Assembly: GCF_000814905.1 (NCBI RefSeq)
Contig: NZ_JXAG01000053.1
Location: 38,160 to 102,159 of the forward strand
Source: Enterobacter sp. Bisph1
GTDB lineage: Bacteria; Pseudomonadota; Gammaproteobacteria; Enterobacterales; Enterobacteriaceae
Reading direction: 5' to 3'
Length of the DNA: 64,000 nucleotides
Under the pieces are notes generated by a model that saw only the letters and a list, made by a program, of their open reading frames with translations, ran no database searches and was not told the DNA's origin. Shown here one piece after another: positions 47,845-57,929 of this stretch. The position numbers and the translations under genes were made by a program. The number at the start of each line of letters is the position of its first letter. The first letter of the stretch is position 1.

Positions 47845-49467
47845 ATGCCCAACTCCAGTGACTATGATGCGATTATTATCGGCGGCGGCGCGACCGGTGC
47901 CGGGATCGCTCGCGACTGTGCCCTGCGCGGGCTGCGTGTGGTATTGCTTGAACGCCACGATATCGCCACCGGCGCGACGGGGCGCAATCATGGCCTGCTG
48001 CACAGCGGCGCGCGTTATGCGGTGACGGATAATGAATCAGCCCGTGAATGTATTGCGGAAAATCAGATCCTTAAACGTATTGCCCGCCACTGTATAGAAC
48101 CGACGGACGGGCTGTTTATTACCCTGCCGGAAGATGACCTGGTCTATCAAAGCCAGTTTATTGATGCCTGCCAGCAGGCGGGTATTCCGGCGCAGGCTAT
48201 TTCACCTAACGATGCGCTTCGTATGGAGCCAGGCGTCAATCCGGCGCTGATCGGCGCGGTACGCGTGCCGGACGGTACGGTCGATCCGTTTCGCCTGACC
48301 GCCAGCAATATGCTTGATGCCCGCGAACACGGCGCGAAGATTCTTACCGGCCATGAAGTGTGTGGGTTGATCCGCAATGGCGACCGCGTGAGCGGCGTAC
48401 GCCTTTTTCATCCCGCCAGCGGCGAAACGCAGGAGCTGTATGCGCCGGTAGTGGTTAACGCCGCCGGGATTTGGGGTCAGCGCATTGCCGAATATGCCGA
48501 TCTGTCGATTCGCATGTTCCCGGCGAAGGGATCGCTGTTAATTCTCGATCACCGCATTAATCAGCACGTTATTAACCGCTGCCGCAAACCCGCCGACGCC
48601 GACATTCTGGTGCCGGGCGATACCATTTCCCTGATTGGTACTACGTCAACGCATATTGATTACGCCGACATCGATAACCTTCGCGTTACCGCCCAGGAAG
48701 TGGATGTGCTGCTGCGGGAAGGGGAAAAATTAGCCCCGGTAATGGCGAAAACACGTATTTTGCGCGCCTACGCGGGCGTACGGCCGCTGGTTGCCAGCGA
48801 CGATGATCCGAGCGGGCGTAACGTCAGCCGGGGAATTGTATTAATGGATCATGCCCAGCGCGACGGGCTGGAAGGCTTTATCACCATCACCGGCGGCAAA
48901 CTGATGACCTACCGGTTGATGGCCGAATGGGCTACCGATGCGGTCTGTCGCAAGCTGAATCACAGCGCGCCCTGCACCACCGCCAGCGCGCCGCTCCCCG
49001 GTTCGCGCGAACCGACAGAAACGGCGCTGAAAAAAATTATCTCTCTGCCCACACCGCTGCGCGGCTCTGCGGTTTATCGCCACGGCGATCGGACGCCGGC
49101 CTGGCTGGGCAGCGATCGGCATAACCGCAGCCTGGTCTGCGAGTGCGAAGCGGTAACCGCCGGGGAAGTGCAATACGCGGTCGAAAACCTGAACGTTCAT
49201 TCCCTGCTCGACCTGCGCCGCCGCACCCGTGTTGGCATGGGCACCTGCCAGGGCGAACTGTGCGCCTGTCGCGCCGCCGGCCTGCTTAACCGAATGCATG
49301 TCACCAATGAACAGGAGTCCGTTGAGCAATTGAAGGGCTTTTTGAACGAACGCTGGAAAGGTATCAAACCCGTCGCCTGGGGTGATGCGCTACGTGAAAG
49401 CGAATTTACCCGCTGGGTTTACCAGGGATTATGCGGTCTGGAAAAGGAGGCGGAAGATGAAATTTGA
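47845..49467 (+). CDS. glpA: GlpA, anaerobic glycerol-3-phosphate dehydrogenase subunit A
   Basis: This 540-residue FAD subunit oxidises glycerol-3-phosphate to dihydroxyacetone phosphate during anaerobic growth. The dinucleotide motif IIIGGGATGAGIARD is at about residues 10-24. A C-terminal cysteine-rich BFD-like segment (CECEAV, CQGELCACR) may bind an iron-sulfur cluster. The start at 47845 fits the E. coli alignment (542 residues) and has AGAAGGA upstream. The frame extends 129 bases further into the control region, which is rejected. Confidence 0.97.
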   Translation: MPNSSDYDAIIIGGGATGAGIARDCALRGLRVVLLERHDIATGATGRNHGLLHSGARYAVTDNESARECIAENQILKRIARHCIEPTDGLFITLPEDDLVYQSQFIDACQQAGIPAQAISPNDALRMEPGVNPALIGAVRVPDGTVDPFRLTASNMLDAREHGAKILTGHEVCGLIRNGDRVSGVRLFHPASGETQELYAPVVVNAAGIWGQRIAEYADLSIRMFPAKGSLLILDHRINQHVINRCRKPADADILVPGDTISLIGTTSTHIDYADIDNLRVTAQEVDVLLREGEKLAPVMAKTRILRAYAGVRPLVASDDDPSGRNVSRGIVLMDHAQRDGLEGFITITGGKLMTYRLMAEWATDAVCRKLNHSAPCTTASAPLPGSREPTETALKKIISLPTPLRGSAVYRHGDRTPAWLGSDRHNRSLVCECEAVTAGEVQYAVENLNVHSLLDLRRRTRVGMGTCQGELCACRAAGLLNRMHVTNEQESVEQLKGFLNERWKGIKPVAWGDALRESEFTRWVYQGLCGLEKEAEDEI

Positions 49468-50710
49468 TACGGTGATTATTGGCGGCGGGCTGGCCGGGTT
49501 ATTGTGCGGCATCCGTCTGCTGGAAAACGGCCAGCGCTGTGCCATTGTCAGCCGTGGCCAGAGCGCACTGAGCTTCTCCTCCGGCTCGCTGGATTTGCTC
49601 TCGCATTTACCCGATGGTCAACCCATCGCGACCCTGGACAGCGCGATAGACCAGCTACAGCAGAATTACCCCGAACATCCCTATGCGCTCCTTGGCGCTG
49701 AAGCTGTTCGTCACTATGCGCACCAGACGCAGACGCTGCTGGCGGATTGCGGGCTGGCGTTACAGGGCGATATCGCTACGCCGCATCAACGAATTACGCC
49801 CCTCGGTACGCTGCGGCAAGCCTGGCTTAGCCCAACGGAAGTGCCCGTTAAATCTGCGGCCAATCCGCGTACCGGCGTGGTCGGCATAAGCGGTTTTCTC
49901 GATTTTCAGCCGCAGCTGGCCGCCGGCGCGCTGCGTCAGCGCGGCATAGATGCCCACGCCGAAGAGATCGAATTGCCGCTGCTGGATCCGTTGCGCGATA
50001 ACCCCAGCGAGTTTCGCGCGGTGAATATCGCCCGCCTGCTCGACGTACCAGAACATTTCGATGCCCTTTACGAGGCGCTGAAGCCACTAAGCCAGCAGTA
50101 TGCGATGCTGTTTCTGCCCGCCTGTTTTGGCCTTGCGGATAACCGCGTCTTTACGCAACTTAATCAGCAGCTGGCCTGTCCGCTGCATCTGCTGCCGACG
50201 CTCCCCCCTTCCGTACCGGGTATGCGCATGCAGAGTTTATTGCAGCAGCGCTTTATTCGCAGCGGCGGCAGCTGGATGCCCGGTGACGAAGTGCTGCGGG
50301 CCGATATTATCAACGGCCAGGTCATGCAGCTGTGGACCCGTAAGCATGAAGATATTGCGCTGCGCGCCCGCCATGTGGTGCTCGCCAGCGGCAGTTTTTT
50401 CAGTAATGGATTGATTGCCGGACGCGATCGTGTGCGGGAGGCGGTATTCGATCTCGATGTTCTGCAAAGCGCGGAGCGCGAAAGTTGGTATCGCGACAAT
50501 GTCTTCGACAGCCAGCCATGGCAACAATTTGGCGTACAAACCGATGGGCAACTGCACGGCCTGCGTCAGGGCAAACCGGTGTCGAATCTGTATGTGATTG
50601 GTTCCGTGCTGGGCGGTTTCGATCCTATTGCCCAGGGATGCGGCGGCGGCGTTTGCGCCGTCACAGCCCTTTATGCCGCACAGCAAATTTGCGCACAGGG
50701 AGGCGAATAA
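49457..50710 (+). CDS. glpB: GlpB, anaerobic glycerol-3-phosphate dehydrogenase subunit B
   Basis: This 417-residue flavoprotein subunit of the GlpABC complex has the FMN/FAD motif VIIGGGLAGLLCG at its N-terminus. It overlaps the glpA end by 11 bases and its own stop overlaps the glpC start by one base (TAATG). AAGGAGG lies before the ATG. The subunit links GlpA to the membrane iron-sulfur subunit. Confidence 0.96.
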   Translation: MKFDTVIIGGGLAGLLCGIRLLENGQRCAIVSRGQSALSFSSGSLDLLSHLPDGQPIATLDSAIDQLQQNYPEHPYALLGAEAVRHYAHQTQTLLADCGLALQGDIATPHQRITPLGTLRQAWLSPTEVPVKSAANPRTGVVGISGFLDFQPQLAAGALRQRGIDAHAEEIELPLLDPLRDNPSEFRAVNIARLLDVPEHFDALYEALKPLSQQYAMLFLPACFGLADNRVFTQLNQQLACPLHLLPTLPPSVPGMRMQSLLQQRFIRSGGSWMPGDEVLRADIINGQVMQLWTRKHEDIALRARHVVLASGSFFSNGLIAGRDRVREAVFDLDVLQSAERESWYRDNVFDSQPWQQFGVQTDGQLHGLRQGKPVSNLYVIGSVLGGFDPIAQGCGGGVCAVTALYAAQQICAQGGE

Positions 50711-51900
50711 TGAACACGCCGCAGTTTGAAAGCTGTATCAAATGTACCGTTTGCACCACCGCCTGCCCCGTCAGCGGCGTCAATCCCGCTTACCCCGGCC
50801 CGAAACAGGCCGGTCCCGATGGTGAACGCCTGCGGTTAAAAGATGCCGCGCTGTATGACGACGCGCTGAAATATTGCACCAACTGCAAACGCTGCGAAAC
50901 CGCCTGCCCGTCCGGGGTGAAGATTGGCGATCTGATTCAGCGCGCCCGCGCGCAGTACGCGCCGAAAAAGCTCTCTATCCGTAATGCCATTCTCAGCCAT
51001 ACGGATCTGCTGGGTACGCTCTCAACGCCGGTCGCACCGCTGGTCAATGCGGCAACCTCGCTGAAACCGGTGCGCAAGTTGCTGGATGCGACGCTCAAAA
51101 TCGATCATCACCGCACGCTGCCGAAATACTCCAGCGGCACCTTTCGCCGCTGGTATCGCAGCGTCGCCGCCCGTCAGCAGGAATTCACTCAGCAGGTGGC
51201 GTTTTTCCACGGCTGCTATGTCAATTACAACCATCCACAGTTAGGTAAGGATCTGATCCGCGTGCTGAACCATATGGGCACCGGCGTCCAGCTGCTGGAA
51301 CGGGAGAAATGCTGCGGCGTGCCGCTGATTGCCAATGGCTTTTACGACAAAGCAAAAAAACAGGCGCAGTTTAATGTCCACGCGCTGGAGCAGGCCATCG
51401 GCAGCAAGGGATTACCGGTCATTGCCACGTCATCGACCTGCGCCTTTACGCTGCGTGATGAATATCCGCACCTGCTGGACGTGGATAACAGCCATTTGCG
51501 TGCGCATATTGATTTAGCCACGCGATGGATCTGGCGCATGCTGGATGAAGGGAATGATTTACGCCTGAAAACGACGCCGCTGAAAGTGGTTTATCACACG
51601 CCCTGCCATATGGAAAAAATGGGCTGGACCCACTATACGCTGGAGCTGTTGCGACGTATTCCGGGGCTGGAACTGACGGTGCTGGACTCGCGCTGCTGCG
51701 GTATTGCCGGAACCTACGGCTTTAAAAGCGAGAACTATCCTACCTCGCAGGCAATTGGCGCGCCGCTATTTGCGCAGATTGAGGCCAGCGGCGCAGATTT
51801 GGTGGTTACGGATTGTGAAACCTGCAAATGGCAAATCGAGATGTCGACCAGCAAACGCTGTGAACATCCCATTACGCTGCTGGCAAACGCATTAGGGTAA
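50710..51900 (+). CDS. glpC: GlpC, anaerobic glycerol-3-phosphate dehydrogenase iron-sulfur subunit
   Basis: This 396-residue subunit has the same length as E. coli GlpC. Two 4Fe-4S motifs, CIKCTVCTTACP and CTNCKRCETACP, lie in the first 70 residues. Two CCG domains follow (CCGVP near 200, CCGIAG near 335). It anchors GlpAB to the membrane and passes electrons to menaquinone, which is made by the men cluster 4 kb to the right. The start at 50710 is fixed by the overlap with glpB. Confidence 0.97.
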   Translation: MNTPQFESCIKCTVCTTACPVSGVNPAYPGPKQAGPDGERLRLKDAALYDDALKYCTNCKRCETACPSGVKIGDLIQRARAQYAPKKLSIRNAILSHTDLLGTLSTPVAPLVNAATSLKPVRKLLDATLKIDHHRTLPKYSSGTFRRWYRSVAARQQEFTQQVAFFHGCYVNYNHPQLGKDLIRVLNHMGTGVQLLEREKCCGVPLIANGFYDKAKKQAQFNVHALEQAIGSKGLPVIATSSTCAFTLRDEYPHLLDVDNSHLRAHIDLATRWIWRMLDEGNDLRLKTTPLKVVYHTPCHMEKMGWTHYTLELLRRIPGLELTVLDSRCCGIAGTYGFKSENYPTSQAIGAPLFAQIEASGADLVVTDCETCKWQIEMSTSKRCEHPITLLANALG

Positions 51901-51917
51901 CGGCGCGCCGTTACCCT
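51894..51917. repeat. 24-base perfect palindrome over the glpC stop codon
   Basis: A perfect palindrome of 24 bases, centred on GGCGCGCC, spans the glpC stop and the gap to the converging yfaY. It can fold into a GC-rich stem but has almost no loop and no T run, so classical termination is doubtful. Confidence 0.7.
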
Positions 51918-51923
51918 TAACCG

Positions 51924-53123
51924 TTACTCTACCGTCAGCGTGTCAACCACATTGATCCAGCCGTGATCGCTGGCAATGTCTTTACCTGCCAGCCAGCGGC
52001 GCAGAATATTCAGCGCCATCATGGCGCACACTTCCTGGCGCACCGCCAGCCCGTGACGATTGACGTTGAACTTTACCCGCAGCGCGCGGGTGCCTTCCGG
52101 CGTTGCCAGCGCGAAGTTAAGATGATCCTCTTCCAGACCGGTTACCGTTAATGCCAGCCCGGCGAGATGACGGTTGCGCAGTTCGGTGGTCCAGCGTGCG
52201 CTTTGTGCCAACTCTTCTGCCTGCGACGGCAGCACTTCACTGGCCAGCAGAGGCGCACCGGCGCGAGAAAGCTGCAGCGCCACCAGCCCACCGGTAAACT
52301 GCTCACTCAGCGTCAGGCTCAATTGGCGTTCACGCAGGGTCGCGGCGAGTGCCGCCGGTAAACCTTCGGTGCCTTCAAAAATTAAGCTCTCGCCGGCAAC
52401 CCTTTTCACTTCCGGCCACAGCGCTTCCATTGCCGCACGGTGCTCTGCCGGACCGGTTAGTTTTAATTCAATAATCGGCATCGAAGAGCGATAGCCCATT
52501 ACCACGCCCGGCGGCAGTGGCAGATGTTGCAGGCTCTGCGCCAGATCGCTTTCGGAGCGTCCGAAGGTGGTTAAACGCAGGCAAACCGGCGGCGACGGCA
52601 ACGTAAAGCGCTCACGCAGACGCGGCAGAATTTCCTGCTCAACCATTACTTTGAATTCTGACGGCACGCCCGGGGTAAAGAACATCAGGCAGCGGTTCAG
52701 CTGCAGGGCAAAGCCACAGGCGGTGCCGACCGGGTTATCAACCAGTTCGGCGCTGGCGGGGATCTCAGCCTGTTTGCGGTTGCTCGGTGCCATGATGCGA
52801 CCGCGTTCGCTAAAGAAGCGCTCCATCTGCGCCAGCCACGCTTCATGCAGCACCAGTCCTTCACCTTTCGCGGTGGCGGCGGCCAGCGCGCTGAGGTCAT
52901 CGCTGGTGGGCCCTAAGCCGCCATTCACAATCAGTACATCCGCGTGCTCGCTGCGTTCACGCAGAACAGCGACCAAATCATCCAGATTGTCGCCCACGGT
53001 ATTACGCCGGGTGAGCGGCAGACCGCTATTAAAGAAAAAATCTGCCAGCCAGGCCGCATTGGTATCCACTATCTGGCCATGCAGCACTTCATCGCCGGTC
53101 GATAGCATCTCTACATTCAACAT
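51924..53123 (-). CDS. yfaY: YfaY, CinA-like protein related to NMN amidohydrolase
   Basis: This 399-residue protein has an N-terminal molybdopterin-binding (MoCF, CinA) domain with the motif NGGLGPTSDD near residue 69, and a degenerate C-terminal CinA/PncC-like domain. In E. coli the related PncC has NMN deamidase activity and YfaY does not. The start at 53123 (MLNVEMLSTGDEV) has AGGAG upstream. The frame stays open another 147 bases into yfaZ, which is rejected. Confidence 0.92.
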   Translation of the reverse strand: MLNVEMLSTGDEVLHGQIVDTNAAWLADFFFNSGLPLTRRNTVGDNLDDLVAVLRERSEHADVLIVNGGLGPTSDDLSALAAATAKGEGLVLHEAWLAQMERFFSERGRIMAPSNRKQAEIPASAELVDNPVGTACGFALQLNRCLMFFTPGVPSEFKVMVEQEILPRLRERFTLPSPPVCLRLTTFGRSESDLAQSLQHLPLPPGVVMGYRSSMPIIELKLTGPAEHRAAMEALWPEVKRVAGESLIFEGTEGLPAALAATLRERQLSLTLSEQFTGGLVALQLSRAGAPLLASEVLPSQAEELAQSARWTTELRNRHLAGLALTVTGLEEDHLNFALATPEGTRALRVKFNVNRHGLAVRQEVCAMMALNILRRWLAGKDIASDHGWINVVDTLTVE

Positions 53124-53190
53124 TGTTAACTCCTGCAATCGAGGTTGAAACACTATAGCGCATGCGCAGAGGTAAAAACGGAGTGAAACA

Positions 53191-53211
53191 GGCGCGGCAG
53201 GGTGCCGCGCC
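53191..53211 (-). terminator. Probable yfaZ terminator
   Basis: The perfect nine-pair stem GGCGCGGCA/TGCCGCGCC with a three-base loop lies just past the yfaZ stop. A short T stretch follows about 12 bases later on the minus strand. It may reduce read-through into yfaY. Confidence 0.55.
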
Positions 53212-53217
53212 GGAGGA

Positions 53218-53760
53218 TTAGAAACCGGCACTGACGCCGACATACGGGCCGTCGGCAATGGCGTTATCACGACGCCCCTCTTTACCGGTCAAATTGATGT
53301 AGCGGTAACCAGCTTCGACGGTCAGCGGGCGCATAATGGTATAACGCGCACCGGCGTTCGCTTCCTGGTACTCTTTCACGCCGCTGGAGAGGGAATCCGG
53401 TGAGTAGTAGTATTCGCCAAACAGGCTGAAGCCGCTGGCAATATGCCACTGTAACCCGCCGCCAACGGCAATGGCGTAACCTTTGCTGCCGACATCCGGA
53501 TTAAGATAAATGCCTTTACCGCCAACGGTGGCGAGGAAAGGACCGAGCGGCAGGTTATAACCCAGGCCGAGACCGGCGATATCACCGTCATCTTCGCTGT
53601 GTGCCCAGTTACCGCTGACGGCGATACCGCTGGTTTCTGTACCCATACCGAAGCCAAGGTTGGTGTAATCTTTGCCAATCTGTCCATGCAGATTAATAGC
53701 CTGCGCGCCAGCAGAGACCAGCAACAAGCTGGCTAAACCTAATACAGCAACGTTCTTCAT
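53218..53760 (-). CDS. yfaZ: YfaZ family outer-membrane protein
   Basis: This 180-residue protein has a signal peptide (residues 1-21, cleavage after AQA) and a beta-strand-rich mature part ending in phenylalanine, as expected for a small outer-membrane barrel. It belongs to the YfaZ family, whose function is not established. It lies upstream of yfaY on the same strand, as in E. coli. Confidence 0.92.
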   Translation of the reverse strand: MKNVAVLGLASLLLVSAGAQAINLHGQIGKDYTNLGFGMGTETSGIAVSGNWAHSEDDGDIAGLGLGYNLPLGPFLATVGGKGIYLNPDVGSKGYAIAVGGGLQWHIASGFSLFGEYYYSPDSLSSGVKEYQEANAGARYTIMRPLTVEAGYRYINLTGKEGRRDNAIADGPYVGVSAGF

Positions 53761-53963
53761 TTTTTAATTTCCGCACATAACGGGCCCAATGCCCAAAAGC
53801 CTCTGATTGTACGCTTAATTTTCTGGCAGAAGAACGATTAAAAAGGCCCGTCCGGAGAGATTCGGTCACTTTTCCCGCAGCGGGATCGACAGGGTGAAAC
53901 AGCCGCGCTATCTGGCATTGCGCCTAACGTTAACCGTGGCGGTAAGTTTCTCGCCGGGGCGCG

Positions 53964-55337
53964 TTATTCGGCGCTAGCCCCAAGCCCGGCTACCCATTCG
54001 GTGACCGCCTGGCGCGAGATCTTGATACCGCCTGTTTTCAGCGCTGCGGGCAAGGCCAGCCAGCGTACCGGCTGCTGGAAACGGGCCAGTTTTTCAGCCA
54101 CCCACTGGCTTAGCGCATCGGCATTTATCTCGCCTGCGCACTCCACCACCGCCACCGGACGATGCCCAAATTCGGCATCATCAATCGGCACCACCAGCAC
54201 CTGCTGTACCTGCGGATGGCGGGCGATAATGCGTTCTACCTCTTCAGGCTGAATGCCTTCGCCGCCGCTGAAAAAGAGATTATCCAGACGGCCGCGAATG
54301 GTCAGACTCCCATCTTTCCACACGCCGCGATCGCGGGTGGCAAACCAGCCTTCACTGTTCGCCAGCGGCATCAGTTCGCCGTCGCGCCAGTAACCAGACG
54401 CCATACTGGCGGCGCGCAGCCACACCTCTTCATCGACAATTTTTATCTCGCGCCCCGAAAGCGGGTAACCCACATCCGGCTGGCCGTCGGCCTCTTTTGC
54501 GCATACCGTCGAGGCAAACTCCGTTAAGCCGTAGCCACACCAGCAGCGAATGCCGCGCTGGCTTGCCTGCTGAGTGAGTTCTACGGGGATCGCAGCACCA
54601 CCGAGCAGTACCGCCTTTAGCGAGACGGCGGCCTTGTCATTCAATAAGCGCCACAGTTGGGTTGGCACTAGCGAGGCGTGACTGCAGCCAACCAGCGCCT
54701 GCTCCAGCGGCACGTTTTGCCGCACGGTAATCCGCGCACCGGCCGACAGCCAGCGCCAGAGGATCCCCTGCCCGGAAACATGAAACAGCGGCAGAGAGAG
54801 CAGCCAGTCATCTTCTGCACGAAACGGAATCAAGGCCAAAACGCCCTCGGCGCTGGCAAGATGCGCGGCACAGGTGTGCACCGCCGCCTTCGGCAAGCCG
54901 GTCGAACCGGAGGTCAGCGTCATGGAGGCCAGCCGCTGCGGCTGCCAGTCAACGGCATAATCGCCGTCAGCTTCGCGTAAGGACAGCGAGGTTAAACCGT
55001 CATAGGCCGCGTGGGATTCCAGATCGATAGCAAAACGCAGCGTAAGCTGCGGCAGCAGCGCCGCCAGTAACGAAGCGGGCAACTGCGGGTTAAGGGGTAA
55101 AATCCGCGCACCGCACTGTAACAACGCCAGCCATGCCAGCAGCATATCCGGTTGATTGCGGGCGCGTAATAGCACGCCATCGCCAGGCATAACGCCCTGG
55201 CGGGCGAAAGCGCTGGCCAGCCTGTCGATACGCAAACAGAGCTCACGCCAGTTCAGCGTGTGCTGATCGAGGCGAATCGCCGCCTGCGAAGGGCGGTTCC
55301 GGCGCCAGTGACGCCAGGGCCAGTCGGAAAAAGTCAT
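53964..55337 (-). CDS. menE: MenE, o-succinylbenzoate-CoA ligase
   Basis: This 457-residue ANL-superfamily enzyme activates o-succinylbenzoate to its CoA thioester in menaquinone synthesis. The AMP-binding loop is [14 protein letters not shown], and [13 protein letters not shown] and [11 protein letters not shown] are further family motifs. The C-terminal catalytic lysine is in TGGIKISR. The start overlaps the menC stop by four bases (ATGA). It is the last gene of the cluster. Confidence 0.97.
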   Translation of the reverse strand: MTFSDWPWRHWRRNRPSQAAIRLDQHTLNWRELCLRIDRLASAFARQGVMPGDGVLLRARNQPDMLLAWLALLQCGARILPLNPQLPASLLAALLPQLTLRFAIDLESHAAYDGLTSLSLREADGDYAVDWQPQRLASMTLTSGSTGLPKAAVHTCAAHLASAEGVLALIPFRAEDDWLLSLPLFHVSGQGILWRWLSAGARITVRQNVPLEQALVGCSHASLVPTQLWRLLNDKAAVSLKAVLLGGAAIPVELTQQASQRGIRCWCGYGLTEFASTVCAKEADGQPDVGYPLSGREIKIVDEEVWLRAASMASGYWRDGELMPLANSEGWFATRDRGVWKDGSLTIRGRLDNLFFSGGEGIQPEEVERIIARHPQVQQVLVVPIDDAEFGHRPVAVVECAGEINADALSQWVAEKLARFQQPVRWLALPAALKTGGIKISRQAVTEWVAGLGASAE

Positions 55338-56299
55338 CGTAAGGGTTCCAGCGCATCCACCTGCAGGCAGGGTAAATCACTCTGCGGCCAGCGGCGCAGC
55401 AGCTGAGTTTTCATCAATTGCAGCGTATCCAGCCCCGGCACCGTACCCGGCGTCAGCCAGGCAGCTATGCGCGCCAGCTGCGTCAGACCGAGGCTCGATT
55501 CGATAGAGGAGCTAATTACCACCGTCAATCCCAAAGCTTTTGCCGCCGCAACCTGCTGCTGAACCTTGTGCAAGCTGCCCGTCAGCATTGGCTTGATAAC
55601 CACAGCGCCTACGCCGGGCTGCTGTTGAAAATAAAAGTCCGCGTCACGCAGGCTTTCATCCCAGGCAAGGGTAATACCGGTCTCCTCGGCGAAAGCCAGC
55701 GAATCTTCACGCGTCTTGCAGGGCTCTTCGAGAAAAGCAATGCGCGGGCGGTATTGTGGATTCACATAGCGGGCAAACTGCCTGGCTTTCAGCGGCGTCC
55801 AGGCGCGATTGGCATCGAGGCGCAACTGCAGATCGGGGATCGACTCCAGCAGTAAATTAACCACCATGCCGTCGCGCACCGCTTCATACAGCCCGACTTT
55901 CACTTTCGCCAGTTTCTCGCCCGGCAGCGCGGCCAGGGCGGCGAAAAGCTCGTCAGGATCGCCGCTACAGAGCATCGCGGCACGATAATCCGCCGCCTGC
56001 GGCAGCGCATCAGCGAGTTCAGCAAGGGCGCAGCTCAGGCCAAAGGCGGCGGAGGGCTGAGCGGGCAGCGCTGGCGTTTCACCAGAGAGCCAGCAATCAA
56101 CCCAGCCGATTACCAGCGGCTGAACCTCGTCCAGCGTCTCTTCGCTAAACCCCGGCAGCGGGGAAATTTCGCCCCAGCCTTCGCGCATGCCCTCTTTAAG
56201 ATGCACAAACAGGCCATCGCGCGTTTTCAGGCGCCGCTCACGCAGCACCACACCCGCGTCAAGCGGGATTTGCCAGCGGTAAACCTGCGCCTGTCGCAT
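55334..56299 (-). CDS. menC: MenC, o-succinylbenzoate synthase
   Basis: This 321-residue enolase-superfamily enzyme dehydrates SHCHC to o-succinylbenzoate. The catalytic lysine motif is KVKVGL, metal ligands are in [15 protein letters not shown] and WDESL, and the second catalytic lysine is in VIKPML. It overlaps menB by one base (TAATG) and menE by four. The gene order matches the E. coli cluster. Confidence 0.97.
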   Translation of the reverse strand: MRQAQVYRWQIPLDAGVVLRERRLKTRDGLFVHLKEGMREGWGEISPLPGFSEETLDEVQPLVIGWVDCWLSGETPALPAQPSAAFGLSCALAELADALPQAADYRAAMLCSGDPDELFAALAALPGEKLAKVKVGLYEAVRDGMVVNLLLESIPDLQLRLDANRAWTPLKARQFARYVNPQYRPRIAFLEEPCKTREDSLAFAEETGITLAWDESLRDADFYFQQQPGVGAVVIKPMLTGSLHKVQQQVAAAKALGLTVVISSSIESSLGLTQLARIAAWLTPGTVPGLDTLQLMKTQLLRRWPQSDLPCLQVDALEPLR

Positions 56300-57156
56300 T
56301 ATGGATTCCGTTTGAATTTGCTGAAATCGGGCTGGCGTTTTTGGTTAAACGCGTTGCGGCCTTCCTGCCCCTCTTCCGTCATATAGAAGAGCATGGTGGC
56401 GTTACCGGCAAGCTCCTGCAGGCCCGCCTGGCCGTCGCAGTCAGCGTTGAGGGCGGCTTTCAGGCAGCGCAGCGCCATCGGGCTGTTTTGCAGCATTTCA
56501 CGGCACCAGCGCACGGTCTCTTTTTCCAGATCCGCCAGCGGTACTACGGTGTTAACCAGTCCCATATCCAGCGCCTGTTGCGCGTCGTACTGACGGCAGA
56601 GGAACCAGATTTCACGCGCTTTTTTCTGCCCGACAATGCGCGCCATATAGGCAGCGCCCCAGCCGCCATCGAAAGAGCCGACTTTCGGGCCGGTCTGGCC
56701 GAAAATGGCGTTTTCCGCCGCGATGGTCAGATCGCACATCATATGCAGCACATGGCCGCCGCCAATGGAGTAGCCCGCAACCATCGCCACCACCGGTTTC
56801 GGGCAGGTGCGGATCTGGCGCTGGAAGTCCAGCACGTTGAGGTGGTGGGTGCCAGAATCATCCTGATAGCCGCCGTAATCGCCGCGTACTTTTTGATCGC
56901 CGCCAGCACAGAAGGCTTTATCCCCTTCACCGGTCAGAACGATCACGCCAATACTGTCGTCATAACGCGCATCCGCCAGGGCCTGGATCATCTCTTTAAC
57001 CGTCAACGGACGGAACGCATTGCGCACCTGAGGGCGATTAATGGTGATTTTGGCAATACCGTCGGCAGATTTCTGATAACGGATATCGCTGTAGCCTTCA
57101 GAACAGTCTTGCCATTCAACCGGCGCGTAAAGCATGCTTTCATCAGGGTAGATCAT
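56299..57156 (-). CDS. menB: MenB, 1,4-dihydroxy-2-naphthoyl-CoA synthase
   Basis: This 285-residue crotonase-family enzyme closes the second aromatic ring. It has the same length as E. coli MenB. The oxyanion-hole and active-site segments [26 protein letters not shown] and [11 protein letters not shown] are all present. It overlaps menH by four bases and menC by one. Confidence 0.98.
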   Translation of the reverse strand: MIYPDESMLYAPVEWQDCSEGYSDIRYQKSADGIAKITINRPQVRNAFRPLTVKEMIQALADARYDDSIGVIVLTGEGDKAFCAGGDQKVRGDYGGYQDDSGTHHLNVLDFQRQIRTCPKPVVAMVAGYSIGGGHVLHMMCDLTIAAENAIFGQTGPKVGSFDGGWGAAYMARIVGQKKAREIWFLCRQYDAQQALDMGLVNTVVPLADLEKETVRWCREMLQNSPMALRCLKAALNADCDGQAGLQELAGNATMLFYMTEEGQEGRNAFNQKRQPDFSKFKRNP

Positions 57157-57929
57157 AGTGGGTCCTTTATCTCAAGACGCAGAATTCGCGCCAGGGCGGT
57201 GGCAACGGTAGCGGGATTTTCCCGGTGCGCGTTGTGCCCGGCGGCAGGAATGGCGTGACAGCGGCGGGAGACTTGCGTCGCCAGCGCCTGAAATTTACTG
57301 TCATGTTCACCGTATAAATAGTGTATCGGGAAAGGCAGTTCCCGCAGTGCAGCGCGCAAATCGGGCTGGCGAGCAAGGGATGTTGCTTCAAGCATGGCCG
57401 CCAGCGACGCACCGTTGTTGCGGCTGCGTAAAGCCACCAGCGCGCTGCGCTCGGCGTCGCTTAATGAGGCAAAAACCGGCTGTCGGTACCAGGCGTCAAA
57501 CACCTCCGGCAGCGGTTGCTGACGAAAACTCGCCGCCCATTGGCTATCGTTAGCGCTTCGCTCGGCGCGGGCCTCTTCCGAGGTCAGTCCAGGATGCGCC
57601 CCTTCAACAATCACCCCGCACAGCCCGGCGGGCTGCTGGCAGGCGTGAAACAGCGCAACGCGGCCGCCGAGGGAGTACCCCACCAGCCAGTACTTTAGTA
57701 TGTTGTAACTATCAAGCGTAGCCCGCAGCAGCGCATCCAGTTGTGCAAAAGAGGCAACCTGAATATCCGCCGACGCGCCGTGTCCGGGCAGATCCAGATA
57801 GAGGCGAGGCAGCCTGTCCAGGGTTTCGCCTGCGGGCTGCCACTCGCGGTTATCGCCGGAAAAGCCATGCAGAAACACCAGCCACGGCTGCGACTGGTTT
57901 CCGGGCATGGCCTGACCGTGGAGGATCAC
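57153..57929 (-). CDS. menH: MenH, SHCHC synthase
   Basis: This 258-residue alpha/beta hydrolase eliminates pyruvate from SEPHCHC to form SHCHC. The nucleophile serine is in VGYSLGGR, and the catalytic histidine in [12 protein letters not shown]. coli MenH has 252 residues. The start is a GTG that overlaps the menD stop by four bases, so translation is probably coupled. Confidence 0.96.
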   Translation of the reverse strand: MILHGQAMPGNQSQPWLVFLHGFSGDNREWQPAGETLDRLPRLYLDLPGHGASADIQVASFAQLDALLRATLDSYNILKYWLVGYSLGGRVALFHACQQPAGLCGVIVEGAHPGLTSEEARAERSANDSQWAASFRQQPLPEVFDAWYRQPVFASLSDAERSALVALRSRNNGASLAAMLEATSLARQPDLRAALRELPFPIHYLYGEHDSKFQALATQVSRRCHAIPAAGHNAHRENPATVATALARILRLEIKDPL

